From positions 14,365-78,364 of the forward strand of contig CAJTYV010000013.1 of the NCBI GenBank assembly GCA_910584195.1: a stretch of DNA of 64,000 nt, in the 5' to 3' direction. Source of the DNA: an uncultured Ruminococcus sp. (GTDB lineage Bacteria; Bacillota; Clostridia; Oscillospirales; Ruminococcaceae). Positions 37,282 through 46,897 of the stretch are shown here, piece after piece. The notes under the pieces are model-generated. The model saw only the letters and a program-made list of their open reading frames with translations. It was not told the DNA's origin and did no database searches. The position numbers and the translations under genes are program-made. The first letter of the stretch is position 1; the number at the start of each line of letters is the position of its first letter.

Positions 37282-37307
37282 AACTTCTCCTTAATTTTGA
37301 AGTAGTT

Positions 37308-38384
37308 TTAAATCATACGTTTATCATGTAATATCCTATAAAACGGATCCATAATATGCCGCGGACTATGAATTGGTGACGATGTTCCCTTGGGAACAGA
37401 ACCATAACTTGAAAATGCAAAATAACTTACATCTTTAAAATAGTCCTCCAGTTTATTAACGACTTCAGCCTCATTGTGCGTTACAAGGAAATTTCTAATT
37501 GCTTTAGTGTTAGATTTCCATTTTTTAGAATCAAATTTTCTATTGACTCCAAGAACAGAAGATAAATCACTGCCGTTACAGCCAATAGAAAAACCCGGAG
37601 GGCACAAATCAGCCTGCTCTACATAATCCCATTTAGATATGCCAACCATAAATGGAATCTTCCTTCCATATTTTCCACGCTTATTGTCAACAGCATTAAT
37701 AATATTTTCTATAGCGTTTATATTCGGCTCATCATCGGTTTCATCTCTAACTTCCACACCCTTAGATTTTAATTCATCTTTAATACCGGGAATGTTAAGT
37801 AAATCAATTAATAGTATTATATAATCGGCACAGAAAACATAGTTTAGACCAAGCATCTTATTTAAGTCTTGTGTTTCTTCACCTGGTCGATCTGTTAATG
37901 ATAAACACAGTTCGTCTTTTCTTCCTTGTACTTTCATACTTACAACAGATGAAAAATTATCATTTTCTGGAACAGTTGAATCAAGATCGCCACCATTTTT
38001 CATAATATCAAGGGACTTTTTACGCCACTCAATCAAAGAATGTGATTTTGGAGAAACCAAAACATTTGTTAAATTTGATTGAGAGCTTACAACGTCAAGC
38101 AAAAAAGTACTCTTTCCCGAGTTAGCCATACCAGCAATAAGAACTATAGCAGTCCTTTCAGGCGGAATAATGTTGTTAGAATTTCTACATCTGTCGGTAG
38201 TACACCTTATTATCATTGCACCATTACCACAGGTACAAAGAGGAAGTCCTCTGTAATCTACATTAAAGCCCGTATTCTTGTCAGACGCAATTTTTCCACA
38301 TTTAATGCAGAAATACTCAGTTGGTACATTAATTTTGCTATAACAATAAGTACAATATTCATGTGGGTATTTTAAATATTTCAT
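37308..38384 (-). CDS. Zinc-ribbon TRAFAC-type GTPase
   Basis: A 358-residue protein with a good AGGAG site. The N-terminus has paired cysteines (CTYC, CIKC, CTCG and CTTDRC) forming one or two zinc ribbons. The GTPase core follows: P-loop AGMANSGKST near residue 85, a G3-like SLTDRPGEETQ and a G4-like SKWD near residue 250. G3 carries Arg-Pro-Gly in place of the usual Asp-x-x-Gly spacing, as in the double-GTPase-like group linked to GAP1 proteins. It is likely the nucleotide-controlled switch of the operon. Confidence 0.8.
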   Translation of the reverse strand: MKYLKYPHEYCTYCYSKINVPTEYFCIKCGKIASDKNTGFNVDYRGLPLCTCGNGAMIIRCTTDRCRNSNNIIPPERTAIVLIAGMANSGKSTFLLDVVSSQSNLTNVLVSPKSHSLIEWRKKSLDIMKNGGDLDSTVPENDNFSSVVSMKVQGRKDELCLSLTDRPGEETQDLNKMLGLNYVFCADYIILLIDLLNIPGIKDELKSKGVEVRDETDDEPNINAIENIINAVDNKRGKYGRKIPFMVGISKWDYVEQADLCPPGFSIGCNGSDLSSVLGVNRKFDSKKWKSNTKAIRNFLVTHNEAEVVNKLEDYFKDVSYFAFSSYGSVPKGTSSPIHSPRHIMDPFYRILHDKRMI

Positions 38385-38393
38385 ATTGCACTC

Positions 38394-40490
38394 CTAAAAT
38401 AATGAAATTTTGCTTTTACCAGTTTTAAGTCCTGTTCGATTGCGAAATAGATAAACCTGCCTTTCGAATGGATCAGCCGCTTCAACTACAACAAATTTCA
38501 CTTTTCCGGTTGGATTAACTGAAAACGTACCTTGTGAATCAGGGATAATATTATTACTGCTAAAGACAATATTATCATTTTTATCAAAGCAAGATACTTT
38601 TAAAATCGGAATCTTTAAATCTGATTTGTTTTTTACTAAAGTAGTATCAATTTTGAATACGTTTGATTTAAACTTAAACAAAATATGATAAATAATACTA
38701 TGAACAACCAATTGTGTTGCACCTGTAGATGTTTTGAGCCATCCACATATATATATCATAGGATAAATTGTATCCCTATCGGATGTAATTTTGAAAATTG
38801 AATTTTTATATGATTCTTTAGATAAAGTACCTATATAAAAACCTGACTCTGTGTCATTTGGTGATTCAGGAAAACGATCAGAACGACATGCAAACTCAAC
38901 CGTACCATCACCAAATAACTCTGGCCATTCTCTATCTGCAAAATCTAATAAAATCTCTTTATCAAAAACAAACTTATTTCCTTCTGTTGACAGTCTAATG
39001 ATTCTTTCAAATTTATTTTTCTGGGGAGTGTAAGTAAACTCTGAAATTATTTTGTTTGTATACTTTCCACCATCAAGCAATACATAAACGCAAAACACAT
39101 AATCCTGTTCAAATTCGAGAGCCTTAACCTCAAATTTCAATGTATTGCCTGATCGTTCAGGAAGGAGTTCGCTTCCATCAGTAATCGATTCTATTTTATC
39201 ATTTCCCTTTTTCATACATCCTACATACGTTAAGTTGCCTTCTCCTCCTTCAATATCAATTGAAAAAGACATCGTATCAGAAAAAGGGCATTTTTTTATA
39301 GACTTAACTGCAGGTCACTTTATACCAGGTGTTACCCTTGGAAGATCACCAAGTTTTATAGCATCTCCATTTCCCATATCTTCCCATAGCGATACACAAT
39401 AATTTTTTCCAAATTCAAGACCATTTATTGCTAATGAAGATATTGATGTGACCTTTATTTTTTTCGACGCTTTAGAGTAATCATCAATATAATTGTTTTC
39501 ATTTACTACAGCAAAAATATCGCCATTCACATCTTGTAAACGGAATTTAAAATTTGCTGTAGTTCCTTTGGTATCACCTTTAGAATTTCTCGGATTTAGG
39601 AAAGCAGTATGAACCTTTAAATATTTCATTGCCTTATTAAGCATAGATTCACTAATATTGCAAGAAATAAATTCGTAAACTTCACGATTTATCGATCTGA
39701 TAGAAGATTTGCTGTACCACCGTGCAAGAACTTGAACCATCTTAAATTCTCTATACTTTTCATATTCAACCCAAAAATCGTCCTTAATTTTGTTAACCAA
39801 TTCACGAGCATCTATAATACCTGCCGATTTACAGCCCTTACAGGTCTCTAAATGCTTAATGAATTCTTCCTTTGTAGGAACAACTCCAAGCCCCAAATGG
39901 AATTTCAAAAAGTCATATATTGTAAGATAGTGAAGTCTTTTCTTCGTCCCACTATAATCGGCAATCTCAAGTTTTTCTTCTATTTGCTTAAATTCATTTA
40001 TGATAGCAAAATCAACCGACATTTGCTTAGTAAACGTATTTTCATCGTCATAGAGTTGTTTACCGCCTACAAGAGATATAATTTTAACAGTTATACCATG
40101 TTTTCTTAAAACTTCCCTTATGAATTCCTCTGCGCAACCATCTTTGATTTTCCACGGAGTCGCTGTACCTAATTCCAAAGTTACATCTGGGAACATATAT
40201 GTTCCCTTGGATATTGAGGATTTTATTAATTCCCATTCGTCCGCTGTCACTCCACCTTTTGCTCCTAAGATACCGTAAACTCTAACCACAACTTCTTCAA
40301 ATATTCTTCGAGCTTCTACATATTCATCAGAAAGCGTTGCTTCTGTAATTTTCCGAGCATCTGGATTTTCAAGATTTTTTGCAACCCTTCGATATACACC
40401 AGCAGCCTTGGTTGGAACAGGTACGATCTTTTCGGATATAAGTGATTTACTTTCTATGTAAACATTTACATCGTTACTATAACGAATCAA
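38394..40490 (-). pseudogene. Long Hsp70-neighbour protein split by an in-frame TGA
   Basis: Two frames, 40490-39315 (391 residues) and 39272-38394 (292 residues), are in the same register, separated by a TGA (39317-39315) and 14 open codons. The second ATG has no ribosome binding site, the sequence between reads as protein (PAVKSIKKCPFSDT), and similar beta-rich modules lie on both sides (LEFGKNYCVSLWEDMG and LEFEQDYVFCVYVLLDGG). I therefore read one 698-residue protein: a helical N-terminus with a C-x-x-C pair (CKGC), then several fibronectin- or Ig-like beta modules. The start is TTG 40490 with GAGG about ten bases upstream. It lies between the Hsp70-vWA and GTPase genes. Family unknown. 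Confidence 0.75.
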
Positions 40491-40523
40491 TTCATCTTAT
40501 CTCCTCTCACTTATGCACGCATT

Positions 40524-42764
40524 TTATGTTAAACTAAAATCTTGTGTGCTTAATACTTCTGCAATATTGTTTAATGATTCTCCAACTTGTGAGATATCAC
40601 CAACACCAGAAAATTCTTGTAAGGTAGCAAGCTTTTTAATAAAATCTTCTTTTGCAGATCCAAACCCTTGAACAATTATCTCAATATTTTCAGAGATGTA
40701 TCTTGATTTAGCTTTGAGTGCCTGTGATGAAGCATTGCTCTCCCAATATCCATCTGTTAAAACAACAGCATAGGCAAAGTCAAGATTCTCTTCTCTTTTC
40801 TTTTCAGCGAGTAAATCAAACATATGATCCATGGGCTGTGCACGGTTGCCAATACCAGTAACATCAGAAATAATAAGTTCATCGACCGCATTAAATATTA
40901 TTCTGCTGTCGTGAGTAAGTTCGCAAAAATCCTTAATCTTATTTGCGAAGCCCACAATACCAAACGAAACATTATCAAGCGGAAATTTTTCCACAAAATT
41001 TTTAATAAATCTTTTGGTCATTCCAATTGCTGTGAATTTCATCTTTGAGGCAAGTGCATTATTAGCACTATATCTTTCAGATTCTACATTTTCTAAAAAT
41101 TCAACAATCCTCTGTGCTTCCTCAAGTTCATCATAATCAAGAGTTTTATCATCAATTCGGTTCATGAAATCCTTGAATTCAGGAATATCGGTGCAAAGTT
41201 CCTGCATACTTCCTGACAAATCAATTGCAATCATAAATGCGCCCTTGGCAGGTACGGCAATAGGTTCTGGGTCAAAAGAACGGTCACAAAAATCTGAAAC
41301 CTTAGAAACAACTAATCTTCGACCATTTTGTTCAGCACTTATATCTACTGTTCCATCAAGATTATGGAAATATGTAACGTGAAATGGTTCATTTGGAGTA
41401 ATACCAATCACCTGATATTTTCCAATTATAGCCTCTGGATCAGGCAGGGAATCCGACTCCCACTGGGTCAGGTAAACATCTTGTGTATCAGAATTCAACT
41501 TAAATGCTTTCGTCATTCGTGCATCCTTAAGTGAAGTGTTTTTAGATATCATTATTTCGTTATAATATATCCTGCATTTTTCGCCATTAAAATCTCCTTC
41601 TCTGGCAACTATTAAACCGAGAGAATGTGAATTTACATCTTCTACTTGTTTATCCCCAACGGTGAGTACAAAATTGAAATTGCCTGCATCAAGTGTAAAA
41701 GAACTCATAGATTTGGCAATAGAATCAGCAAATAACGCAGCACCCAGTGCAACCGCTTCATCAGGAGATATACCACGAAGTGCTGGTTTTCCAAACATTT
41801 CCTTGATATAATCTTCAACCATTGGCATTCTTGTAGAACCGCCAACAAGAATTACATCATCAATATCTGCCCATGATAGATCGTTTTCTTCAAACATTTT
41901 TTCAACAAGACTTCCGGTTCGTTCCAGCGTTCTTCTCGTTCTTTGTCTGAATTCAACTTCTGACAAGGTAAAAATGCTACTGTTACCTTCATACTTAATG
42001 CGAATATCTGCTTTTTCCTTAGTTGTAAGATTTCTTTTCAATTTCTCTGCATCAACCATTATTGCATCCATTTGTTCAGAATCCATTGAGAAATTATCTC
42101 CAAACTTCTCTTCAAATTGTTCAGCAGCCCAAAGACATATTTCATTATCCCAGTCCTTGCCGCCTAACTGAAAATTTCCAATCGTTGCAACAATTTTAAT
42201 TTTATCCTTTGTAATGTGTGCTACTGAAACATCGAAGGTTCCACCGCCAAGATCGTATACAAGAATATTTTTATTTTCAGCTTTATCAAGACCATATGCA
42301 ATAGCAGCTGCTGTAGGCTCATTAACCATATGAAGAACTTTAATCCCTGCTTTTTCTGCTGCTTTCTTCGTATTACTTTTTTCATGTTCTGAAAAATAGG
42401 CAGGAACGGTAATAACTGCACCATCAATTTTTCTTCCCATTACTTCTTCTGTACGACGTGCAAGCTCCTTAAGAAAAATTGACGAAAGTTCTATAGAAGA
42501 ATATGCCTTACCGTCTTCAAGGTAATAATTTGCCATATCTTCGCCCATTGTTCTCTTATAGAATGTAGCAACTTTACTTCTATGCTTTTGCTCATCTTTC
42601 GCATCGACTCCGATAAGCAGTTCGCCATCACCACCAATATATACTGCTGACGGCGTTGTGACACTGCCCTGCGTAGTCTGAATAATCTGCGGAACGCCTT
42701 TATCATTCACAAATGCCGCAGCCGAATACGTAGTTCCAAGATCTATTCCAATATAAAAGCCCAT
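40524..42764 (-). CDS. Hsp70-vWA fusion protein
   Basis: A 746-residue protein with an AAGGAG site. Residues 1-380 are an Hsp70 ATPase domain (IGIDLGTTYSAAAF, VYDLGGGTFDVSVA, ILVGGSTRMPMVEDYI). A short substrate-binding-like beta region follows. From about residue 505 it is a von Willebrand A domain with a complete-looking MIDAS (IAIDLSGSMQE, later LTDGYW). The fusion implies a chaperone ATPase that binds a partner through a metal-dependent adhesion site. It follows a separate Hsp70 by 61 bases. Confidence 0.92.
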   Translation of the reverse strand: MGFYIGIDLGTTYSAAAFVNDKGVPQIIQTTQGSVTTPSAVYIGGDGELLIGVDAKDEQKHRSKVATFYKRTMGEDMANYYLEDGKAYSSIELSSIFLKELARRTEEVMGRKIDGAVITVPAYFSEHEKSNTKKAAEKAGIKVLHMVNEPTAAAIAYGLDKAENKNILVYDLGGGTFDVSVAHITKDKIKIVATIGNFQLGGKDWDNEICLWAAEQFEEKFGDNFSMDSEQMDAIMVDAEKLKRNLTTKEKADIRIKYEGNSSIFTLSEVEFRQRTRRTLERTGSLVEKMFEENDLSWADIDDVILVGGSTRMPMVEDYIKEMFGKPALRGISPDEAVALGAALFADSIAKSMSSFTLDAGNFNFVLTVGDKQVEDVNSHSLGLIVAREGDFNGEKCRIYYNEIMISKNTSLKDARMTKAFKLNSDTQDVYLTQWESDSLPDPEAIIGKYQVIGITPNEPFHVTYFHNLDGTVDISAEQNGRRLVVSKVSDFCDRSFDPEPIAVPAKGAFMIAIDLSGSMQELCTDIPEFKDFMNRIDDKTLDYDELEEAQRIVEFLENVESERYSANNALASKMKFTAIGMTKRFIKNFVEKFPLDNVSFGIVGFANKIKDFCELTHDSRIIFNAVDELIISDVTGIGNRAQPMDHMFDLLAEKKREENLDFAYAVVLTDGYWESNASSQALKAKSRYISENIEIIVQGFGSAKEDFIKKLATLQEFSGVGDISQVGESLNNIAEVLSTQDFSLT

Positions 42765-42825
42765 TTTTGTACTCCTTTACACGAGCAATGCTATATTTAA
42801 AACAGCACCATATCGTCCTTCATTA

Positions 42826-44415
42826 TTAGTCGGCTGATTTGGCATCAGCCATAGCTTCAAGATCAATTGCCACTCCATTAGGGTCAGTAGCTGTAAGTTT
42901 CAGTAGTCCCTCATCATCAATAGTCATGTGAATATGCATTTTTGCACCGTCTGGCAAACCTTTACTAATCTCACCGCCCTGTTTCTGCATTTCCTTCAAG
43001 TCCGCCTCATCGTTATCAGGTGATACAAACTTTTCTTCAAGTCTATGCTCAAACAAACTGAGTTCTACATGACCCGCTGCAATGGCTTCATTGGAAAGAG
43101 GAATATCAAGGTCTGATGTTGTTGGAAGTTCATTTCCACGCATGAGGAGTGTCATAATCATGGGAGTACCATTAGAAAGACCTCTAATACCAATCGAACT
43201 TACCGACACCTTCTTAATGGTAGGTACACCAGATGGAAGTTCAATAACCGTTCCGTCCTCCTGAACATAGCCTGTTGGAAGAACGAATCCTTCAGAAGGC
43301 TGATCATTTTCTCCACCAATTGTAGGAACAGAACTCTCAGAAACTTTTCCAATAATTGCTTTAGCATAATAAGCTGCGCCCTTTGAAACAGCCATATTCG
43401 GATCCATAGGATTAGGAATTTCAAGGTCGGAAAACTCAGAAATCAAACGTTGCTGAACCTGCGGCATATAGCTTGAACCTCCAACAAGAAGAATCTTTGT
43501 AATCTTGCTACCTTTTGCTTCAGCCTTTTCCTTAACAGACTTTGTTGTTTCAATAGTTCTGTCAAGAAGATCTTTGGTTTTTTCTTCAAACTCTGCACGA
43601 GTTACTTCAAACTCATATTTTGTACCTTCAATTCTAAGTTTTACATTCGTAGTTTCTCTGGGAGTGAGGGTTTTCTTAGCTTTTTCAGCAGCCGCCTGAA
43701 TTTCTGCTGTATCCTCATCCTCAAGGTTGCTGATATCAACACCTTTTTCAGTCAGTTTTTCTTTAATAATATCCTGCATACGAGTGTCCCAGTCTTTACC
43801 GCCAAGCTGATAATCACCATCAACAACAAAACAATTGTAGTTATAGCCATTAATTTCAACTGCTACTACATCAAATGTACCGCCGCCAAGATCATATACG
43901 AGAACAGTTTCATTCTTGTCACCCTTATATCCATAATAAACAGCAGCTGCTGTAGGCTCTTCAATAAGGAAGACATCTTTAAAACCTGCTTTTTCAGCAG
44001 CCTCTTTTGTAGACTGTTTTTCTTCAGGTCCAAAATAAGCTGGAACAGTAATTACTACCATTTCAATGCTTGAGTCTGTTGCGTCCGATGCATATTTTGC
44101 AAGGTATCTGAGGACTTCCGCTGAAAGATCAATAGCGGTAGTTTTCTTGTCAAAATTTTCACCGTAGTAAATTGTTGCATGTCCATTTCCCATTTCACGC
44201 TTGAAGAAATCAAGAACACTGTGCGGATAAAAAACTTTATTATCCTTGGCAACCTGACCAACGGTAGGATTAACATCTGACAAATCTACAACTGAAGGCG
44301 TAATCATATCACCATCTTCATTGCTGCAGGTCTGAATAAGAAGATTTTCGTCAAGATAAGAAATCACACTATAAGTTGTGCCCAGATCAATTCCGAATAT
44401 ATATTTTGATTCCAT
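42826..44415 (-). CDS. Hsp70-family chaperone
   Basis: A 529-residue Hsp70 with an AAAGGAG site. ATPase signatures are intact: GIDLGTTYSVISYL, VYDLGGGTFDVVAVE and LLVGGSSYMPQVQ. A shortened C-terminal substrate-binding beta domain follows, ending LTATDPNGVAIDLEAMADAK; the helical lid of DnaK is missing. It is an operon-specific chaperone, not the housekeeping DnaK. It sits between the GrpE-like factor and the Hsp70-vWA protein. Confidence 0.92.
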   Translation of the reverse strand: MESKYIFGIDLGTTYSVISYLDENLLIQTCSNEDGDMITPSVVDLSDVNPTVGQVAKDNKVFYPHSVLDFFKREMGNGHATIYYGENFDKKTTAIDLSAEVLRYLAKYASDATDSSIEMVVITVPAYFGPEEKQSTKEAAEKAGFKDVFLIEEPTAAAVYYGYKGDKNETVLVYDLGGGTFDVVAVEINGYNYNCFVVDGDYQLGGKDWDTRMQDIIKEKLTEKGVDISNLEDEDTAEIQAAAEKAKKTLTPRETTNVKLRIEGTKYEFEVTRAEFEEKTKDLLDRTIETTKSVKEKAEAKGSKITKILLVGGSSYMPQVQQRLISEFSDLEIPNPMDPNMAVSKGAAYYAKAIIGKVSESSVPTIGGENDQPSEGFVLPTGYVQEDGTVIELPSGVPTIKKVSVSSIGIRGLSNGTPMIMTLLMRGNELPTTSDLDIPLSNEAIAAGHVELSLFEHRLEEKFVSPDNDEADLKEMQKQGGEISKGLPDGAKMHIHMTIDDEGLLKLTATDPNGVAIDLEAMADAKSAD

Positions 44416-44435
44416 AACAATACTCCTTTTACTTA

Positions 44436-45320
44436 TCAGCCTTGATTAACTGTTTTTTCAGTTTCTTCCATTAACGCACCTAAAATAGGCTCACGATATT
44501 GATATACATTCACACATGCTCGTTCAACAATTTTTCCATCAATAGAGTGTACGAGCGTCTTTCGTGTCTTGGCGATTGTCTTATCTAAGCTTATATCATC
44601 TGTAGGTACAGTTTTAACAGGCTTGTGAATCCTCGGGTCATATTTATCTCCAACAGATACTGTTTCAACTTCAACGCCATAGTGTTTAAACACTTTTGAA
44701 ATTGCTTGAACATAATCCAAAAGCAAATTCTTCGTTTCATCGTTAGCACCGAATGCATCAAGGTTCATATCTTCTTGAATGTCAAAGAATTCAACAAGAA
44801 TTGGATTAACAATTCTTCTATAAAGGTTATCCTTGTATTCATTAATCTGTGTATTGAGATTATTTTCAATCTCCTCGTGCATATCTGCAAGTTTACGAAG
44901 TGTTGATATGCGAGCATCTACATCACATATAGAAGATTTAATCTTTCCAATTTCAGCTAAAACAACATTATTCGACTCGACAAGTGCAACTCTAAGCTGT
45001 TCTTCGTTTAAAATGCGCTCAGCTTCATGTTGTGTTTCCAATTCTGTTTGTAATGTTTCATCCTCAATAACCTTATCTGCAATAGGAGAGTCGCACAGAT
45101 TTTGTGCTATGTTGTCTTCTGCATCAGTGTCAATTATTTCATTCTGAATGCTTGACAAATCAGAATCATTAAGTGTGACAGGAACTTTTTCTTCAGCTTT
45201 TGATTCTATTATGTCAGTAGTTTCTGTAACTTCTGGTGGTACAATAACTGGTTCATATTCTGTCGTAACCGCCTCAATTTCAATGTTATCAGGTTTTGCT
45301 TCAAAATTAACCTCATTCAT
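44436..45320 (-). CDS. GrpE-like nucleotide exchange factor
   Basis: A 294-residue protein with an AAAGGAAG site. The N-terminal 110 residues are acidic and probably disordered. A long coiled coil (DVDARISTLRKLADMHEEIE) is followed by NPILVEFFDIQEDMNLDAFG and VFKHYGVEVETVSVGDKYDP, and by VHSIDGKIVERACVNVYQY, which match the helical dimer and the beta-wing head of GrpE. It should exchange nucleotide on the adjacent Hsp70s. The unusual acidic leader may tie it to another component. Confidence 0.85.
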   Translation of the reverse strand: MNEVNFEAKPDNIEIEAVTTEYEPVIVPPEVTETTDIIESKAEEKVPVTLNDSDLSSIQNEIIDTDAEDNIAQNLCDSPIADKVIEDETLQTELETQHEAERILNEEQLRVALVESNNVVLAEIGKIKSSICDVDARISTLRKLADMHEEIENNLNTQINEYKDNLYRRIVNPILVEFFDIQEDMNLDAFGANDETKNLLLDYVQAISKVFKHYGVEVETVSVGDKYDPRIHKPVKTVPTDDISLDKTIAKTRKTLVHSIDGKIVERACVNVYQYREPILGALMEETEKTVNQG

Positions 45321-45370
45321 TAATATTTCTTCCTTTCATCGAATCTATTATGATAATTCATCTCGATTCG

Positions 45371-46879
45371 TTATTTATTCCATTCGCAAACAAATCCAAA
45401 ACTGGAGATAGGAATGTCCCCACCATTGCCATCAGCGGTTTTTGAAACATCGTCCCATTTGTTTTTTTGCATATTCCATGTTTCAAAATCAACATCTTGT
45501 GATGCAACCTTAATATAGTACTCATCCCCCCAATAATTATCCGGTTTTTCGTAATCCCAATTGGAATAAGAAAATTCAGAACCATCTGTCCATTTCCAAT
45601 CTTCCTCGTCATAATAACCGCCAATCCAGATATTATATTTTTCACTATTTTGAATTATTTCTTCAAAGTGTTGCTGCTCTGCAGGACTATTGATAGAAAT
45701 AAGATGTCCTCCCATAGCTTCACAAGTCCGCTCCGCCTCGTCTGCATCCATCGGAACGTTAAATAAACAGTACTTATGTCCATCATAAGAAGCGTTAATG
45801 CTATCATTTTTCTTCACAAGATCAATCGAATAATCGGATGAAGTAATTGTTCCATTGATTGGATCTACAATGGCTGTAAAATTCACAAAACCATATGTTG
45901 AAGGTTGCTGTATCCATTCTGCGCCTTCAAAATACATCTTCATTGATCCATCATCATATTTTTCCACTAAAGAACCCTTCATCATATAGCTTCCCGTTGG
46001 TACTGATTGATTGGAATCCGAGCAATAAAACAAAAATAGTGCTTCTGTATTATAATCCGAGTCACACTCAGTTATAGTGAAATCAAGTTTTGTATCTCCT
46101 TGTCCAGCAGTATAACTTCCAGTATAGCAATTCACAATATCTGCTTTTTCAGCAAAATTATCAATCTTAGAAACAGGTTCTGTACTTAAAATCATATCAA
46201 AAAGTCCAAAAGACGTACCTCCACTTTTGGGCTCATTGTCATAAAAGTATACCTTTAGACTATTAAAGCCTGTTAAATCTAAATTAATTTCAAATGGAAT
46301 TGTATCTGGCATCAAACTGTAGCTTTGAATAAGTTCATCATCCCCCCAGAATTCTAATGTAGTATTAAAATCTGTGGTGTTATAACTTTGAATTAAGCCA
46401 AGCTCTCCATATAAACTTTTATATTTACCTCCAATATCAAAAGTGCTGTATGCCCAGCTTACTTCATCAGCACCATTCCACCTTGCGATCCATCCTTCTA
46501 AACCATGTTCATATGATTGACCATTAATACAAGTATTTCCTCTTGTACTTTCATGCTTACCAATTGGATATACGAAGCTATCGCCTTCATTTCCAGTGTA
46601 TCGGTCAGAATTTATTATAGAGCACTCATCAAGATAAACTGTGGATTTTAATTTTTCATCTACATCAGTTACGGGCGTTTTATTACTATTATTTTTTGTG
46701 TTAAAATTGTCATTTGTATCAGCGGTATCAATAACTCCACTATCAGATTCAACATTATTTTTCTTTAAATTGATTATCGCAGCAATTGAAATTCCAAGCA
46801 CAGCAATAATAGAAATGGCAGCAAAAGTTGGTTTAATAAAACTACGTATTTTTTGTTTTTGATATAATGACAAACTCAT
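45371..46879 (-). CDS. Membrane-anchored C-type-lectin-like protein
   Basis: A 502-residue protein starting at ATG 46879 with AAAGGGTG upstream. A transmembrane helix (FAAISIIAVLGISIAAIINL) near residues 20-45 would leave the rest outside the cell. The middle part has an NPCBM-like galactose-binding shape (SWAYSTFDIGGKYKSLYGEL). The last about 130 residues are a C-type lectin fold (CEAMGGHLISINSPAEQQHF, then WIGGYYDEEDWKWTDG and SFGFVCEWNK). It is a paralogue of the interrupted gene at 49937-51303. It is likely a surface sensor or binding component of the operon. Confidence 0.82.
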   Translation of the reverse strand: MSLSLYQKQKIRSFIKPTFAAISIIAVLGISIAAIINLKKNNVESDSGVIDTADTNDNFNTKNNSNKTPVTDVDEKLKSTVYLDECSIINSDRYTGNEGDSFVYPIGKHESTRGNTCINGQSYEHGLEGWIARWNGADEVSWAYSTFDIGGKYKSLYGELGLIQSYNTTDFNTTLEFWGDDELIQSYSLMPDTIPFEINLDLTGFNSLKVYFYDNEPKSGGTSFGLFDMILSTEPVSKIDNFAEKADIVNCYTGSYTAGQGDTKLDFTITECDSDYNTEALFLFYCSDSNQSVPTGSYMMKGSLVEKYDDGSMKMYFEGAEWIQQPSTYGFVNFTAIVDPINGTITSSDYSIDLVKKNDSINASYDGHKYCLFNVPMDADEAERTCEAMGGHLISINSPAEQQHFEEIIQNSEKYNIWIGGYYDEEDWKWTDGSEFSYSNWDYEKPDNYWGDEYYIKVASQDVDFETWNMQKNKWDDVSKTADGNGGDIPISSFGFVCEWNK

Positions 46880-46897
46880 CAATAACACACCCTTTGC

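Noticed and set aside
12323..39317. Reassignment of TGA to tryptophan because two genes have in-frame TGA
   Set aside because: TGA ends several other well-placed genes, for example the 83-residue gene at 17638 and the transposase at 24948, so the standard code applies. Local mutation, read-through or error is simpler.
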